Assembly: GCA_023453025.1 (NCBI GenBank)
Contig: JAEXUD010000021.1
Coordinates: 1-64,000, forward strand
Source: Bacillota bacterium
GTDB taxonomy: Bacteria > Bacillota > Clostridia > Tissierellales > Sedimentibacteraceae
DNA length: 64,000 bases
Direction of reading: 5' to 3'
Shown: positions 25,137 to 33,734 of the stretch, one piece after another
Position numbering within the stretch: position 1 is the stretch's first letter
Layout of the letters: each line of letters begins with the position of its first letter
Translations under genes and position numbers: made by a program
The notes under the pieces: generated by a model
Told to the model about the DNA's origin: nothing
Database searches by the model: none
Seen by the model: the letters and a program-made list of their open reading frames with translations, nothing else

Positions 25137-26012
25137 TTATCCTCCATACATATTATCTATAATTTTTTTCATTTCATCTGATGAAATATCTCCGCTGATA
25201 TTATATGTGACGTTAAGTTTTGTCCATACAGCCTGGGTCTGTTCAATATTTGAAAATATATAGTGTTTTATGCTGTTTTTCTCATAAACTTCAACTTCAT
25301 TCGAATCCTTTTCGAAAGAAGCCTCATCCTCAGTATTTTTGTCTGTACTATTATAAATTATAAAGTCAAAAATTATGATTTTATCAGAATCCGCCTCATA
25401 ATAAAGCAATAAATTTATATTGTCATTTCTTGCAAATTTTTCGGCATATTTGAAGCTGAAGCCCTCTGGAATCCAATTCGGCACCATTGGAGATGGCTTA
25501 ATATCCTCGAATGCATCCTCCATTCGAATAAAGGTTGAATTGTTCACATCCTGCCCATTGCTTATTTCGCTTCGGGAAGATAAATTTAACGTATCATCTT
25601 TCCATGATATTATCATCTTGATGGGGTTGAAGCCAAATGCATTTGCCACGGCAACAGTCACAGAAAAAGCAAGTATAAGGCACGCAGCGACACGTACAAA
25701 AATTCTTCCGGCAATCCTGCTGTGACTGTTTTCTTTGGAATCCTTATACTTCAATTTTACCTCTTGCTTCATTTTTTGCAATTTTTCCTGAGTAACACGC
25801 TCTTGACTTCCCTCTAATAATCCAATGGTTTTTATACATTCGTCTATTAAATCTGTATCCATTGTCAAATCATCTGCGGCAGAAGCTTCTTCAAGTATTT
25901 TGTACATTTTTTCAAGTGCCTGTGCATCACTTTCTTTCTCGGAAAGAATTTTACTTATAATATCCTTATTGCTTTCATTTAATTTTCCGGAATCATTTAT
26001 TTCAGTCTTCAA
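25137..26012 (-). CDS. Anti-sigma-like membrane protein with C-terminal DUF4367
   Basis: A 291-residue protein. The cytoplasmic N-terminal ~100 residues carry helices and a short charged stretch; one membrane helix (about 112-130, VRVAACLILAFSVTVAVANA) follows. The extracytoplasmic part contains PNWIPEGFSFKYAEKF and ends in the DUF4367 pattern (TYNISGDISSDEMKKIIDNM). This arrangement is that of anti-sigma factors paired with ECF sigma factors. I chose TTG 26012 because AAAGGAG lies 7 bases upstream; the ATG 36 bases before it sits inside the promoter-like motif at 26045-26061. Confidence 0.75.
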   Translation of the reverse strand: MKTEINDSGKLNESNKDIISKILSEKESDAQALEKMYKILEEASAADDLTMDTDLIDECIKTIGLLEGSQERVTQEKLQKMKQEVKLKYKDSKENSHSRIAGRIFVRVAACLILAFSVTVAVANAFGFNPIKMIISWKDDTLNLSSRSEISNGQDVNNSTFIRMEDAFEDIKPSPMVPNWIPEGFSFKYAEKFARNDNINLLLYYEADSDKIIIFDFIIYNSTDKNTEDEASFEKDSNEVEVYEKNSIKHYIFSNIEQTQAVWTKLNVTYNISGDISSDEMKKIIDNMYGG

Positions 26013-26044
26013 GGTTTTCTCCTTTCTTTTTTCCCCTACTATAT

Positions 26045-26061
26045 ACATTGCAAAAGTTGCA
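26045..26061 (-). promoter_or_regulatory. ECF-like -35 motif before the anti-sigma gene
   Basis: On the minus strand GCAACTTTTGCAATGT is nearly identical to the -35 region before the second ECF sigma gene (GCAACCTTTGCAGTGT at 39355-39370). It lies in the 67-bp gap between the sigma stop and the anti-sigma start, so the anti-sigma gene may have its own promoter. Confidence 0.4.
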
Positions 26062-26079
26062 GATAATCACATAAATTTT

Positions 26080-26637
26080 TTAAAAATTTTTTAAATCATT
26101 CAAAAGGTCTTTTGCAATCATCCTGATTTTCTTTTTAAGCCTATATACTCTTGTAGTCAGTGCTGTATTTGAAATATTATATTCTTCAGACAACCTTGCT
26201 ACAGTTATTTTGTTTTTGTAATAATTAATGTACAGTTCATATTCATCTGCATCAAGTTTCTCCAGCACATTTGAACACAGCTTTTCTATATCACCGTGAT
26301 AATCAAATAATTCCTCAAGACTATGCTCTGACTCATCCTCAACATCAAACACTCTATAATCCACATTCATTTCATTCTTTTTCTTTTTGTAAACATTCCT
26401 AAAATATCCATTAACGAGATTTCTGGCAACCTTATACAGCCATCCCTGAACGTTTGGATGCACCTTCAAGTTATCAATATTTTTCCCCGCCTCCAAAAAG
26501 GTTTGCTGGGTGCATTCCTCGGCAATATCCACGGACTGCTGATTATACCCCAAAAAGCTGCGACAAAACGAAAAAACCTTTTCATAGTATTTATCGCAAA
26601 GTTCTTCAAAAAATTGTTCATTGCTTTTATCATCCAT
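26080..26637 (-). CDS. ECF RNA polymerase sigma factor
   Basis: A 185-residue sigma-70 family factor with region 2 (YYEKVFSFCRSFLGY; TQQTFLEAGKNID; NVQGWLYKVARNLVNGYFR) and a region 4 helix-turn-helix (ITVARLSEEYNISNTALTTRVYRLKKKI). It would direct RNA polymerase to a small regulon under the control of the adjacent anti-sigma protein. ATG 26637 follows GGGGGATT; upstream codons back to 26706 have no ribosome binding site. The ECF-type promoter at 26655-26682 suggests autoregulation. Confidence 0.88.
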   Translation of the reverse strand: MDDKSNEQFFEELCDKYYEKVFSFCRSFLGYNQQSVDIAEECTQQTFLEAGKNIDNLKVHPNVQGWLYKVARNLVNGYFRNVYKKKKNEMNVDYRVFDVEDESEHSLEELFDYHGDIEKLCSNVLEKLDADEYELYINYYKNKITVARLSEEYNISNTALTTRVYRLKKKIRMIAKDLLNDLKNF

Positions 26638-26654
26638 AACCAATCCCCCCCTGT

Positions 26655-26682
26655 ATAACGATAAAATCTTATATTGTTTAAA
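26655..26682 (-). promoter_or_regulatory. ECF-type promoter before the sigma factor gene
   Basis: On the minus strand TTTAAAC (26676-26682), 15 bp, then CGTTAT (26655-26660). The spacing and CGT core match the ECF promoter at 39344-39371, so the factor probably transcribes its own gene. Confidence 0.45.
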
Positions 26683-26706
26683 ACTGTTATAATAATATTT
26701 CGGCAA

Positions 26707-27050
26707 AAGCCGTCAAAAAATTATCTATCTTCTGATTTACCAAAAAATATATAAATACAACACTAAAATCTTCAATCACTATTTAGGTCATAGGTCAATC
26801 TTAACTAAATATAATTTGGTTATATTAAATATTGTCCTTATTAAAAAAGTTTTTAGAAATATTTGTGTGATTATTACGGACTTTTGCAATGTAGTATATG
26901 AAAGGAAATTTATTACTGACGGCAATCAAAAAAAAATATTACAGTTTACTATAAATTTCCTGTTACATTTTAAAATATAAAATCGTCTATATACAGAGAA
27001 AATACTTTTTCCTCTGTACTATAAAATTAGGGAAAGGAGAGGTTTTATTA
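26707..27050. other. Intergenic region with one sigma-like motif
   Basis: No gene is seen. On the plus strand, ACTTTTGCAATGTA at 26880-26893 resembles the ECF -35 motif before the anti-sigma gene (26045-26061), which would make a third site of this type. The rest is AT-rich without structure I can identify. The region ends in a ribosome binding site, GGAAAGGAGAGG at 27033-27044. Confidence 0.4.
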
Positions 27051-27107
27051 TGGTTCGCATAAGAGCGCCCAACATTGAAAAGCTCTTTCATATCCGGACA
27101 CCTTGAG
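27051..27107 (+). CDS. 18-codon ORF with strong ribosome binding site, possibly frameshifted
   Basis: ATG 27051 follows AAAGGAGAGG by 6 bases and encodes MVRIRAPNIEKLFHIRTP. One base off, the frame stays open from 27103 (LSFDEQKSFRIFRAFQQIVY) to 27279. The sequence could be a real leader peptide or the 5' end of a gene broken by a single-base change. No homology is recognised. Confidence 0.3.
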
Positions 27108-27229
27108 TTTTGACGAACAAAAGTCCTTTAGGATATTCAGAGCCTTTCAACAGATAGTTTACAGCAGAAAAAGAAAAAATACAATTGTTTTTTTACTTAA
27201 AAAGAATAAAAAATACGAGGAGATTAGTT

Positions 27230-27829
27230 ATGAAAAAGATAATTTGCTTTTTACTTATACTAACAATATTTACTGCTAATTTTAATTTGATATTTGCTGA
27301 TGAAATAGATACAAAAAGAGTTTTTATTGCAAATGAAGAGCAACTTGCTATCATGAACAGCCTTGTTAATCAGAATTTAACAACTGGTGAAGTTTTTAGT
27401 ATAGTTTGTCCAGAATTTTTAGAAAATGTTAAATATAAAGATATTTTATTTAATGATCCATTTGATAAAAATATTAATTTAGATGTAAATTATAATGTTA
27501 TAAAACCACTTTCGGAAACACCACATGGATGTAAAATAACTAATTATGGTAATTCAATCAAATTTTGGTCCTATATTGGCACGCACTTTATTAGACCATA
27601 TATGAATATGGAAGTGCATTTGTACAGCAGAGATACAGGCGATTTGGCATCTTATACTTGGGCAGAAGATGTAAATGTGTCATACATAGAAGCTATCGGT
27701 TATGCAGACCCTCCTACAGGCACATATTATTCTTGGGCGCAGGCAAAATGGATAGTAGATGAAGGGGGGCATTGGGCTGTAAGTAATGCAATGAGTTCTG
27801 ATATGTATTATCATAATCCATATCAGTAA
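27230..27829 (+). CDS. Secreted protein of unknown function
   Basis: A 199-residue precursor with a signal peptide (MKKIICFLLILTIFTANFNL, cleavage after IFA). The mature part is polar, and its C-terminal third has several aromatic residues (GTYYSWAQAKWIVDEGGHWA, ending YHNPYQ). No family is recognised. I chose ATG 27230 because GAGGAG lies 7 bases upstream. Its codon use is more AT-rich than the neighbours, consistent with recent gain. It is followed by a GC-rich hairpin. Confidence 0.7.
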   Translation: MKKIICFLLILTIFTANFNLIFADEIDTKRVFIANEEQLAIMNSLVNQNLTTGEVFSIVCPEFLENVKYKDILFNDPFDKNINLDVNYNVIKPLSETPHGCKITNYGNSIKFWSYIGTHFIRPYMNMEVHLYSRDTGDLASYTWAEDVNVSYIEAIGYADPPTGTYYSWAQAKWIVDEGGHWAVSNAMSSDMYYHNPYQ

Positions 27830-27843
27830 TAAAACAAGTCATG

Positions 27844-27864
27844 ACCACCGGTTTAGCCGGTGGT
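27844..27864. terminator. Hairpin terminator
   Basis: The ACCACCGG/CCGGTGGT stem with a short loop, followed by TTTG, lies 15 bp after the secreted protein gene. Confidence 0.7.
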
Positions 27865-27869
27865 TTGTT

Positions 27870-28138
27870 CCAATTTTATAAGAACATGGCACTAGCTATG
27901 CCTCATAACACATTCGTAATATACAGCCACATCCAACTGAGAAGAAAACAAAAATGTTGCCACATCCATAAATGAACAAAAATTATAAGTGCACAAAATT
28001 GACACAAGCTAATATATATGATAAAAGTTAACAAAGGGTTCAGATCAATAACGCATAACACAATATATAATATCATTACGAAAAGAAAAATATAATCTAT
28101 TAATTAGACAAAACTAGACATTGATACAGGGAGGTATT
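27870..28138. other. Intergenic region, no gene seen
   Basis: AT-rich sequence without ORFs of note. TTGACA at 28000-28005 followed at 17 bp by TAAAAG is a weak candidate promoter for the lipoprotein gene. Confidence 0.3.
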
Positions 28139-28993
28139 ATGAATAAAAAATATATAAAATTATATTGTTGCTTAATTTTTATTTTAATTTTTACTTCGTG
28201 TAATAATTCCGTGGAACCTTTAACTTTTAATGAAGTTCAAGCGCCAGATATCTACTTAGACTTTACAAAAGAAAATGATAAGGTTTATATTGAAGATAAC
28301 AATGCAAAAAATATTTTTATTGACACTTTTCAAGTGAAAAATATTAATGATAGTCTTTGTTACCTTGTTGATAATAAATTAAACGTTAATGCTTATTGTA
28401 GCGATGATATAAATTATAATGATGTAAAAAACTTCGAGCTTTACTTTACAAAAGTTTTAGTATTAAAGCAATATGGTTCCTATCCAATTCCATATGGAGA
28501 ATTATACAACAAAAGAATAAAATATGATTCGTGTATTCTGAGAATCTTTGCAAATGATAAACTTTTAGTCTATGATAAATATGATTTTAATACAAATGTG
28601 TTTGAATATTATGAAAACATGTCAATTAATATCAATTCTAGAAACTATAATGATAACTATTCTTTAAATGTCATGAAAAAAATTAATAAGGAAGTTAGTA
28701 AAAACATCAACATAATTACATTGAAACCTTTCAAAGGATATGTCATTATGTTTAAAATTATAACAAATGAAAAATTAGATAACGATGCTATTGAACTAAT
28801 AAAAGAAATTATTGAAACAAATTTGGCAAATCGAAATGACATAAATTCTTATGTAGGTATTGTAGTTGAAATATCAACAAATACTGAGAAATATGCTGAA
28901 TTTACTTATATAAATGGGACTAATAAAAGATGGTCTAATGAAAAATGGGAAAATATTGATTTTGTGCAAGAAGCAATGAGTCTGCAACCATAA
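28139..28993 (+). CDS. Predicted lipoprotein of unknown function
   Basis: A 284-residue protein with a lipobox signal (CLIFILIFTSC, then NNS), so the Cys would be lipidated and anchored outside the membrane. The rest is Asn/Lys/Tyr-rich with no recognised domain. ATG 28139 follows GGGAGG. Residues near 118-133 (IPYGELYNKRIKYDS) share about 48 nearly identical bases with the 3' end of the methyltransferase gene at 31049-31096. Its extreme AT content suggests horizontal gain. Confidence 0.75.
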   Translation: MNKKYIKLYCCLIFILIFTSCNNSVEPLTFNEVQAPDIYLDFTKENDKVYIEDNNAKNIFIDTFQVKNINDSLCYLVDNKLNVNAYCSDDINYNDVKNFELYFTKVLVLKQYGSYPIPYGELYNKRIKYDSCILRIFANDKLLVYDKYDFNTNVFEYYENMSININSRNYNDNYSLNVMKKINKEVSKNINIITLKPFKGYVIMFKIITNEKLDNDAIELIKEIIETNLANRNDINSYVGIVVEISTNTEKYAEFTYINGTNKRWSNEKWENIDFVQEAMSLQP

Positions 28994-29071
28994 CAAGTCA
29001 AGCCATAAAAAAGGAAAGCACCTATTTAAAGGTAATAGACTTTGACGGAAACGAATTGGATTGGGATATAT

Positions 29072-29213
29072 GAGATTCCCGCTTGGAGTACATATTCAAC
29101 AACGGTCCAGTTGAAAAAGGAGGCTTAAGATACTGCATCAACAGCGCCTCCCTTAAATTTATGCCTCTTTCCGAAATGGATAAGTAAGATACGGTGAACT
29201 GAAAGAGCTGTTT
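29072..29213 (+). pseudogene. Degenerate msrB 3' fragment
   Basis: This stretch closely copies the last third of the intact msrB (24484-24640). It still reads LRYCINSASLKFMPLSEMDK, then a stop appears where the intact gene has an extra codon (GATAAGTAAG versus GATAAGGAAGG). There is no 5' half. Just upstream, an open stretch (YLKVIDFDGNELDWDI then stop, ending 29071) looks like the tail of yet another gene. Confidence 0.85.
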
Positions 29214-29222
29214 TAAAATTCA

Positions 29223-29666
29223 TCATAGTATTTCATCTAAACTTATACGGTTCATCCCTTTTTCTATGCCAATTTTATACACAGCATCTGTAAAACCATT
29301 TTTTGAAAACAAATAGTAATGTAATTTAGACTCCATATTAGAAGGCTTGAATTTTGACATGAGAGCATTTAATTCTGCCATATTAAATGCGGAATTTTTA
29401 TATTTGCATTCACCTATGATGAATTCATCCTTATTTGAATTAGTTGCCATAATATCAATCTCATTATTTTTATTCCACCAGCGTCCTATTTTAGTAAAAC
29501 GGAAGGGGAGCAAGTTTTGTTTGTTTAGTTTTCTTAGATATTCACAACATACATCCTCAAAAATTTTAGATGTATATTGATCAAGCATTAGCTTGATAAC
29601 ATATTCGTAGATGCCGTCACCATCCCCTGCTTCTAATTCAGATATATTAGGAAATACAAACGCATT
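29223..29666 (-). pseudogene. DUF234 ATPase C-terminal remnant
   Basis: The reading frame (ending in NRISLDEIL) matches the DUF234 C-terminal region of archaeal-type/bacterial ATPases (YTSKIFEDVCCEYLRKLN, IGRWWNKNNEIDIMATN, FIIGECKYK). The match extends upstream of the first ATG as FVFPNISELEAGDGDGIYEY to a stop at 29667. The whole N-terminal AAA domain is missing, so the gene is truncated. The PD-(D/E)xK-like pattern EIDIM...GECKYK is kept. Confidence 0.8.
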
Positions 29667-29703
29667 TTATATTGATAAAATAGAATAATGGCTTACCCCT
29701 ATA

Positions 29704-30081
29704 ATGCTTCTACATCACCAGAAATTCTGTCTATGGGGGACGGTTACCCAATATTCAGATAAGATAATGGGCTTTGGTGGCACAGTAGTAAATAGAACAA
29801 TATTTCCTGTAAAGGTTGTAAATATAGAGCCGATTGATGGTAGGGGCGTAGAGTATGTTACTACTGCAATAACTGAATGGGGATTTTCTGAAATAGAAAA
29901 AGAAGAATTGTTTAAGAAAGAGAGTTTAGAGGATAAGCTATTAAGACCTTTTTCAGAGTATTCGATTGGTTGTTTTTATAAATTTACAGGAGAATATATG
30001 GTAAACCCAGACATATATGAAATAACATATTCTATCTTTGGTCTCAAATTTAAGAAAATAGAAGGAATTAACGACAATTAG
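29704..30081 (+). pseudogene. Truncated hypothetical gene
   Basis: An open frame of 125 codons without a convincing start. The first ~15 codons are encoded by a CTATGGGGGACGGTTACCC repeat tail, while the body (MGFGGTVVNRTIFPVKVVNI onward) looks like an authentic soluble protein. The 5' end was probably replaced when the repeat arrived. No family is recognised. It is listed as broken, but a short functional form starting at ATG 29767 cannot be excluded. Confidence 0.45.
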
Positions 30082-30250
30082 ATTGATTTAGATAAGTTAG
30101 AATGTCAAGGAGACGGCAGTTTGTGTAAAAACGCAGTCTTCTCCATCACATAAAATTCAGCTTATGCAAATTTATAAATGGATATTAAATTAATATTGAC
30201 TATTGAGCTAAATAGCAGTAAAATTGTAAAAATCTTGCAGGAGGATAAGT

Positions 30251-31081
30251 ATGGAAGACTGCGTACGTATTGTTCAGGAGCATTATGATAGTGATGTGCA
30301 GTATGAGTGGGACAGACTCGAAAGACATCCTTTTGAATTTGCAATAACTACAAAAATGATGGATAGATATATTAAACCCGGTGACAGAATTCTGGATATA
30401 GGCGGAGGTCCGGGGCGATATTCGATTTACTATGCCCAAAAGGGCTGTGATGTCACTCTTGTTGATTTGTCCGCAGAAAATGTAAGGTTCGCTCTCCAAA
30501 AATCTAAAGAACTAGATGTGAGTATTAAAGCTATTTCAGGAGATGCAAGAGAAGTGAGCGAATTTATAAAGGGAAAATTTGACCATGTATTTGTTATGGG
30601 TCCCATGTATCATCTGCTTGAAGAAAAGGATAGAATCAAAGCTTTAAACGAAGCTATATCTTTACTTAAAGACAGAGGAATGATATACGTTTCCTTTATC
30701 CTTATGTTTGCAGGAATGATTTTTGGAATGAAAACTTCTCCTGAAATGCTGCTTTTAGAAAGTGAACAGATTTTCATTGACGCTGTTATAAACGGAAAAT
30801 CCTATGCCGGGGATGCATTCACAAAAGCATTTTTTATTGACCAAAAAAGTATTATTCCATTTATGGATAGGTTCCATCTTGAAAAAAAGCATCTTTTCGG
30901 TCAGGAAGGCATTCTTGCTCCATGCGAATTAAATTTTCTTAGTCAGCCTCAGGAAGTAATAGATAAATGGGTAGCAATCGCAGAGCAATTATGTGAAAGA
31001 GAAGAATTATTAAGCTATTCTGAGCACGCTATGTATATAGGTCAGAGGATTCCATATGGAGAGTTATACAACAAAGAATAA
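30251..31081 (+). CDS. Class I SAM-dependent methyltransferase
   Basis: A 276-residue methyltransferase with motif I ILDIGGGPGRYSIYYA, motif post-I VTLVDLS, and GDAREV followed by FDHVFVMGPMYHL. The substrate is not deducible. ATG 30251 follows CAGGAGG. The last ten codons (RIPYGELYNKE) duplicate an internal stretch of the lipoprotein gene at 28487-28535, so the C-terminus may have been altered by recombination. It is followed by a perfect hairpin at 31112-31146. Confidence 0.88.
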   Translation: MEDCVRIVQEHYDSDVQYEWDRLERHPFEFAITTKMMDRYIKPGDRILDIGGGPGRYSIYYAQKGCDVTLVDLSAENVRFALQKSKELDVSIKAISGDAREVSEFIKGKFDHVFVMGPMYHLLEEKDRIKALNEAISLLKDRGMIYVSFILMFAGMIFGMKTSPEMLLLESEQIFIDAVINGKSYAGDAFTKAFFIDQKSIIPFMDRFHLEKKHLFGQEGILAPCELNFLSQPQEVIDKWVAIAEQLCEREELLSYSEHAMYIGQRIPYGELYNKE

Positions 31082-31111
31082 CATATGATTCGTGTAGGTA
31101 AGGATATGCTT

Positions 31112-31146
31112 AATCATAGGGGAGTAACCGTCCGTCCCCTATGATT
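31112..31146. terminator. Bidirectional hairpin with GTCCGTCCCC tail
   Basis: A perfect 12-bp stem (AATCATAGGGGA/TCCCCTATGATT) between convergent genes. The GTCCGTCCCC core resembles the REP-like tails at 29731-29748 and 50699-50710. Confidence 0.6.
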
Positions 31147-31153
31147 TACGTCC

Positions 31154-31648
31154 CTATGATTTAATGAAACGATTATAGGCAATCTTCTTTCCTGCAGATG
31201 TTTTGAAGTTTTCTTCTATACATTTTTTTATTTTCTGCTGTTCTTTTTGTTTATCCATAACCGTTAAATTTTCGAGTAAATCTGCTTCCCACTGTATTTG
31301 AAAATCTAGGCCGTCAATTTTAGAAGGAGTGTGATGGTTGCCTATTATAAAGCATATCCGATCAATATTTTTATCATAACCTATTTTTTTCAATATTTCT
31401 CGTGCTGCCTCAGGTCCCTCTTGTTCTTGATAAGCACCATCAATTGAACCATACTTTTTTTGTGCTTCGACAGCACCAATATCATGCAGTATAGCAACAA
31501 TACTGATTAATTCTCTTTCTTCTCCCTCTATATGCTCATCCTTCATTATGTCTCTTGCATTTTGCAAAACCTTAAGGGTGTGGTCTATCCCAAAGGGAAT
31601 TTCTTTGAAAACTTCTTTCATCTCTATAATAATTTTTTCTGTAAACAT
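31154..31648 (-). CDS. HD-domain phosphohydrolase
   Basis: A 164-residue protein with the metal-binding HD pattern: IDHTLKVL, AILHDIG, IGNHHTP and WEADLLENL. Such small HD proteins hydrolyse nucleotides or cyclic nucleotides. ATG 31648 follows CGGAG. It lies 17 bp downstream of the lipoprotein gene on the same strand and could be cotranscribed with it. Confidence 0.88.
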   Translation of the reverse strand: MFTEKIIIEMKEVFKEIPFGIDHTLKVLQNARDIMKDEHIEGEERELISIVAILHDIGAVEAQKKYGSIDGAYQEQEGPEAAREILKKIGYDKNIDRICFIIGNHHTPSKIDGLDFQIQWEADLLENLTVMDKQKEQQKIKKCIEENFKTSAGKKIAYNRFIKS

Positions 31649-31665
31649 ATATTTCTCCGGTCTTT

Positions 31666-32742
31666 TTAGTTCGCAAACTCTTCTGTTGACGGCGAACCGT
31701 TCCAGGTATTCCCGTCAGAACGATAGTATGCTCTCCTTACGGAACCGTCTGTCTTTGTATAATCTATAACAAAAACCTGCTCTTCTTCTATCAGCATCGG
31801 GTAATTGTCATAAGGCAGCACATCACCTGTTTTCTTATTATCCTTAAAATCCTCATAGGCATTTTCCAATCGCCAGAATTCCCTGAATGCGTAATCCTTT
31901 AATCCTGTTAAATCTTGTTTTCCAAAATAGGATGCTTCATAATTCTTTTGATTGATTGTAATTGTATCTGTCCGTAAAGGTTCAATATCTTTCGCTAACC
32001 AGTACAAATTCTCAGTATGTATGTTGTTACCGTAACGTTGCTTTAACTGGCTTGCCATGTTAGGAACAGACCCGGTCATATAATCTGTAGCATCAAAATC
32101 CGTATGAGCCCCACCATAAATACCCATAATGTTTTCATCCTTCAGCTTGTCAAATTCACGGATAAAATTCTCTGCCATCTTGTTTTCACGGTACACATCA
32201 TCAGAATGCACATAATAATATTTGCCCTGCTCAATAGCCTCTTGTGTCAGTAAATATTGCTCGGTGTTTTCTGAATTATTTTCTTTAAGATACTTCAACG
32301 CTTTCTGTCCTGTAGTATTGTACTGGTGACCTACATCTGTGCCGTGGAAAATCGTTTCAGGATACTGAATTTTTATTTTCTTATAAAATTCCTTAACATA
32401 CGGGTTATGTGCGGCTGAGCCTTCCCAATCCTTATATAGCTCCTCAAGTATATCATCATCGTCTGACTGCATCCACAAATTTAAAAGCTCTGCGGTATAA
32501 TACGGATATTCAATGAATAAATGCCGCATATTCTCCTTATTGTAGTACTCACCCCACAACTCTAATTCCTTTTCCAATATTTTTTCAACACCGTGATTCT
32601 CTCCATACAGATAAATCTGACCTGATGATTTATCCGAAGCTGTGACTGTATCAACCGGTGCTTTACTTACCGAACAAGCAGCCAGCAGCAACATCATTAT
32701 TATTGATACAGCAGAAAGCATGAAAACTTTTATATTTTTCAT
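31666..32742 (-). CDS. Lipoprotein with TraB/EreA-like fold
   Basis: A 358-residue protein with lipobox signal LLLAAC, so it is membrane-anchored outside the cell. Motifs GQIYLYGENHG near the N-terminus and GIYGGAHTDF near the middle are those of the TraB/ChaN/erythromycin-esterase-like superfamily, whose members include metalloproteases and esterases. The catalytic Glu-His pairs appear to be kept (GENHG, GGAH). Substrate unknown. It starts at ATG 32742 behind GGGGGAG. Confidence 0.8.
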   Translation of the reverse strand: MKNIKVFMLSAVSIIMMLLLAACSVSKAPVDTVTASDKSSGQIYLYGENHGVEKILEKELELWGEYYNKENMRHLFIEYPYYTAELLNLWMQSDDDDILEELYKDWEGSAAHNPYVKEFYKKIKIQYPETIFHGTDVGHQYNTTGQKALKYLKENNSENTEQYLLTQEAIEQGKYYYVHSDDVYRENKMAENFIREFDKLKDENIMGIYGGAHTDFDATDYMTGSVPNMASQLKQRYGNNIHTENLYWLAKDIEPLRTDTITINQKNYEASYFGKQDLTGLKDYAFREFWRLENAYEDFKDNKKTGDVLPYDNYPMLIEEEQVFVIDYTKTDGSVRRAYYRSDGNTWNGSPSTEEFAN

Positions 32743-32898
32743 AAACTCCCCCTTAAATATTTTATAGACTTAATCTATCTCAAAAGTATTTCAATTAATA
32801 ATATTATTATATATCAAAGACATTTTAATTTCTACCATAATCTGCATCTAATCTTAATAGTAAGTCACAACAAATCAAAATTTAAAAGGTGAGGTGTA

Positions 32899-33555
32899 CT
32901 ACTTGACACATTTGAACCAAATCATTGCTTTATCACTCTGAACATCCGTTTGTCGGTAATATCGGCTCAATGTCCGCCGAACCTCATCTTTCGACTGGAA
33001 AGGAGGAGTAAACCAACCTTTTTTAGAAAGCAGAACATTTACTGCAAAATCACTGGGAGCATATTCGCCGCGAACGTAAAAGCAGCCGCAGAACATACCT
33101 CCGGGCTTCAAAACTCTGGCTGTTTCCTGATATGCCTTCAACTTGTCAGGAAACACATGGAAGCCATTCATGGAGAGAACTATATCAAAGCTATCATCAG
33201 GATAGGGCAGGCATCCGACGTCACCTTGCACTGCAAAAACAGATTCAAGATTAAACTCTTTAATGCGTTCCCGTGCCTTCTCCAACATATCCTCCGAATA
33301 GTCTAAGCAAATGATATCAGCATTTTTCATGTGATTATACTTAACGGCTGTGAGATTCAATGTGCCGCAGGGTACGTCCAACAGCTTCCCATTAAAGCCA
33401 TCCGGAAACATATTAAGCAAATTACCTGCGATTTTTATGTCATCAATTTTCCAAAACAGGCTTATATATAATCTTGACCACCACTTACTTTGTGTCAACA
33501 CATCATCATAGATAGCTTTTGACCGGCGATATGCGGACTTAATCTTACCGCTCAT
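32899..33555 (-). CDS. Class I SAM-dependent methyltransferase
   Basis: A 218-residue methyltransferase with motif I KLLDVPCGTLNLT, motif II/III IICLDYSEDML, FAVQGDVGCLPYPDDSFDIVLSMNGFH, and RVLKPGG. It starts at ATG 33555; the ribosome binding site there is weak (GGGTG), and TTG 33600 in the same frame is an alternative. It overlaps the remnant at 33552-33734, so its present 5' region may be the product of a deletion. Confidence 0.8.
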   Translation of the reverse strand: MSGKIKSAYRRSKAIYDDVLTQSKWWSRLYISLFWKIDDIKIAGNLLNMFPDGFNGKLLDVPCGTLNLTAVKYNHMKNADIICLDYSEDMLEKARERIKEFNLESVFAVQGDVGCLPYPDDSFDIVLSMNGFHVFPDKLKAYQETARVLKPGGMFCGCFYVRGEYAPSDFAVNVLLSKKGWFTPPFQSKDEVRRTLSRYYRQTDVQSDKAMIWFKCVK

Positions 33556-33734
33556 ATTGTTACACCCGAATTTTGTTCCGGTTTGAGCGCAACCAGGCAA
33601 ATATCACAAGAAAGTTCCAGATTGGAAAGGCTCCATTTCCAAAGCGGTGCATGACCGGCGTTCATACCCTTGAGCATCATTCTCCCCTGCAATCCGACAG
33701 GTTTTCTCGTGTTTTGTAAAAATTTCTTCAACAT
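33552..33734 (-). pseudogene. N-terminal remnant of another methyltransferase
   Basis: Sixty codons beginning MLKKFLQNTRKPVGLQGRMM, then GMNAGHAPLWKWSLSNLEL, which is the typical N-terminus of a class I methyltransferase family. The frame then ends without the SAM-binding motif. Deletion of the rest seems to have joined it to the gene at 32899-33555. Confidence 0.65.
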
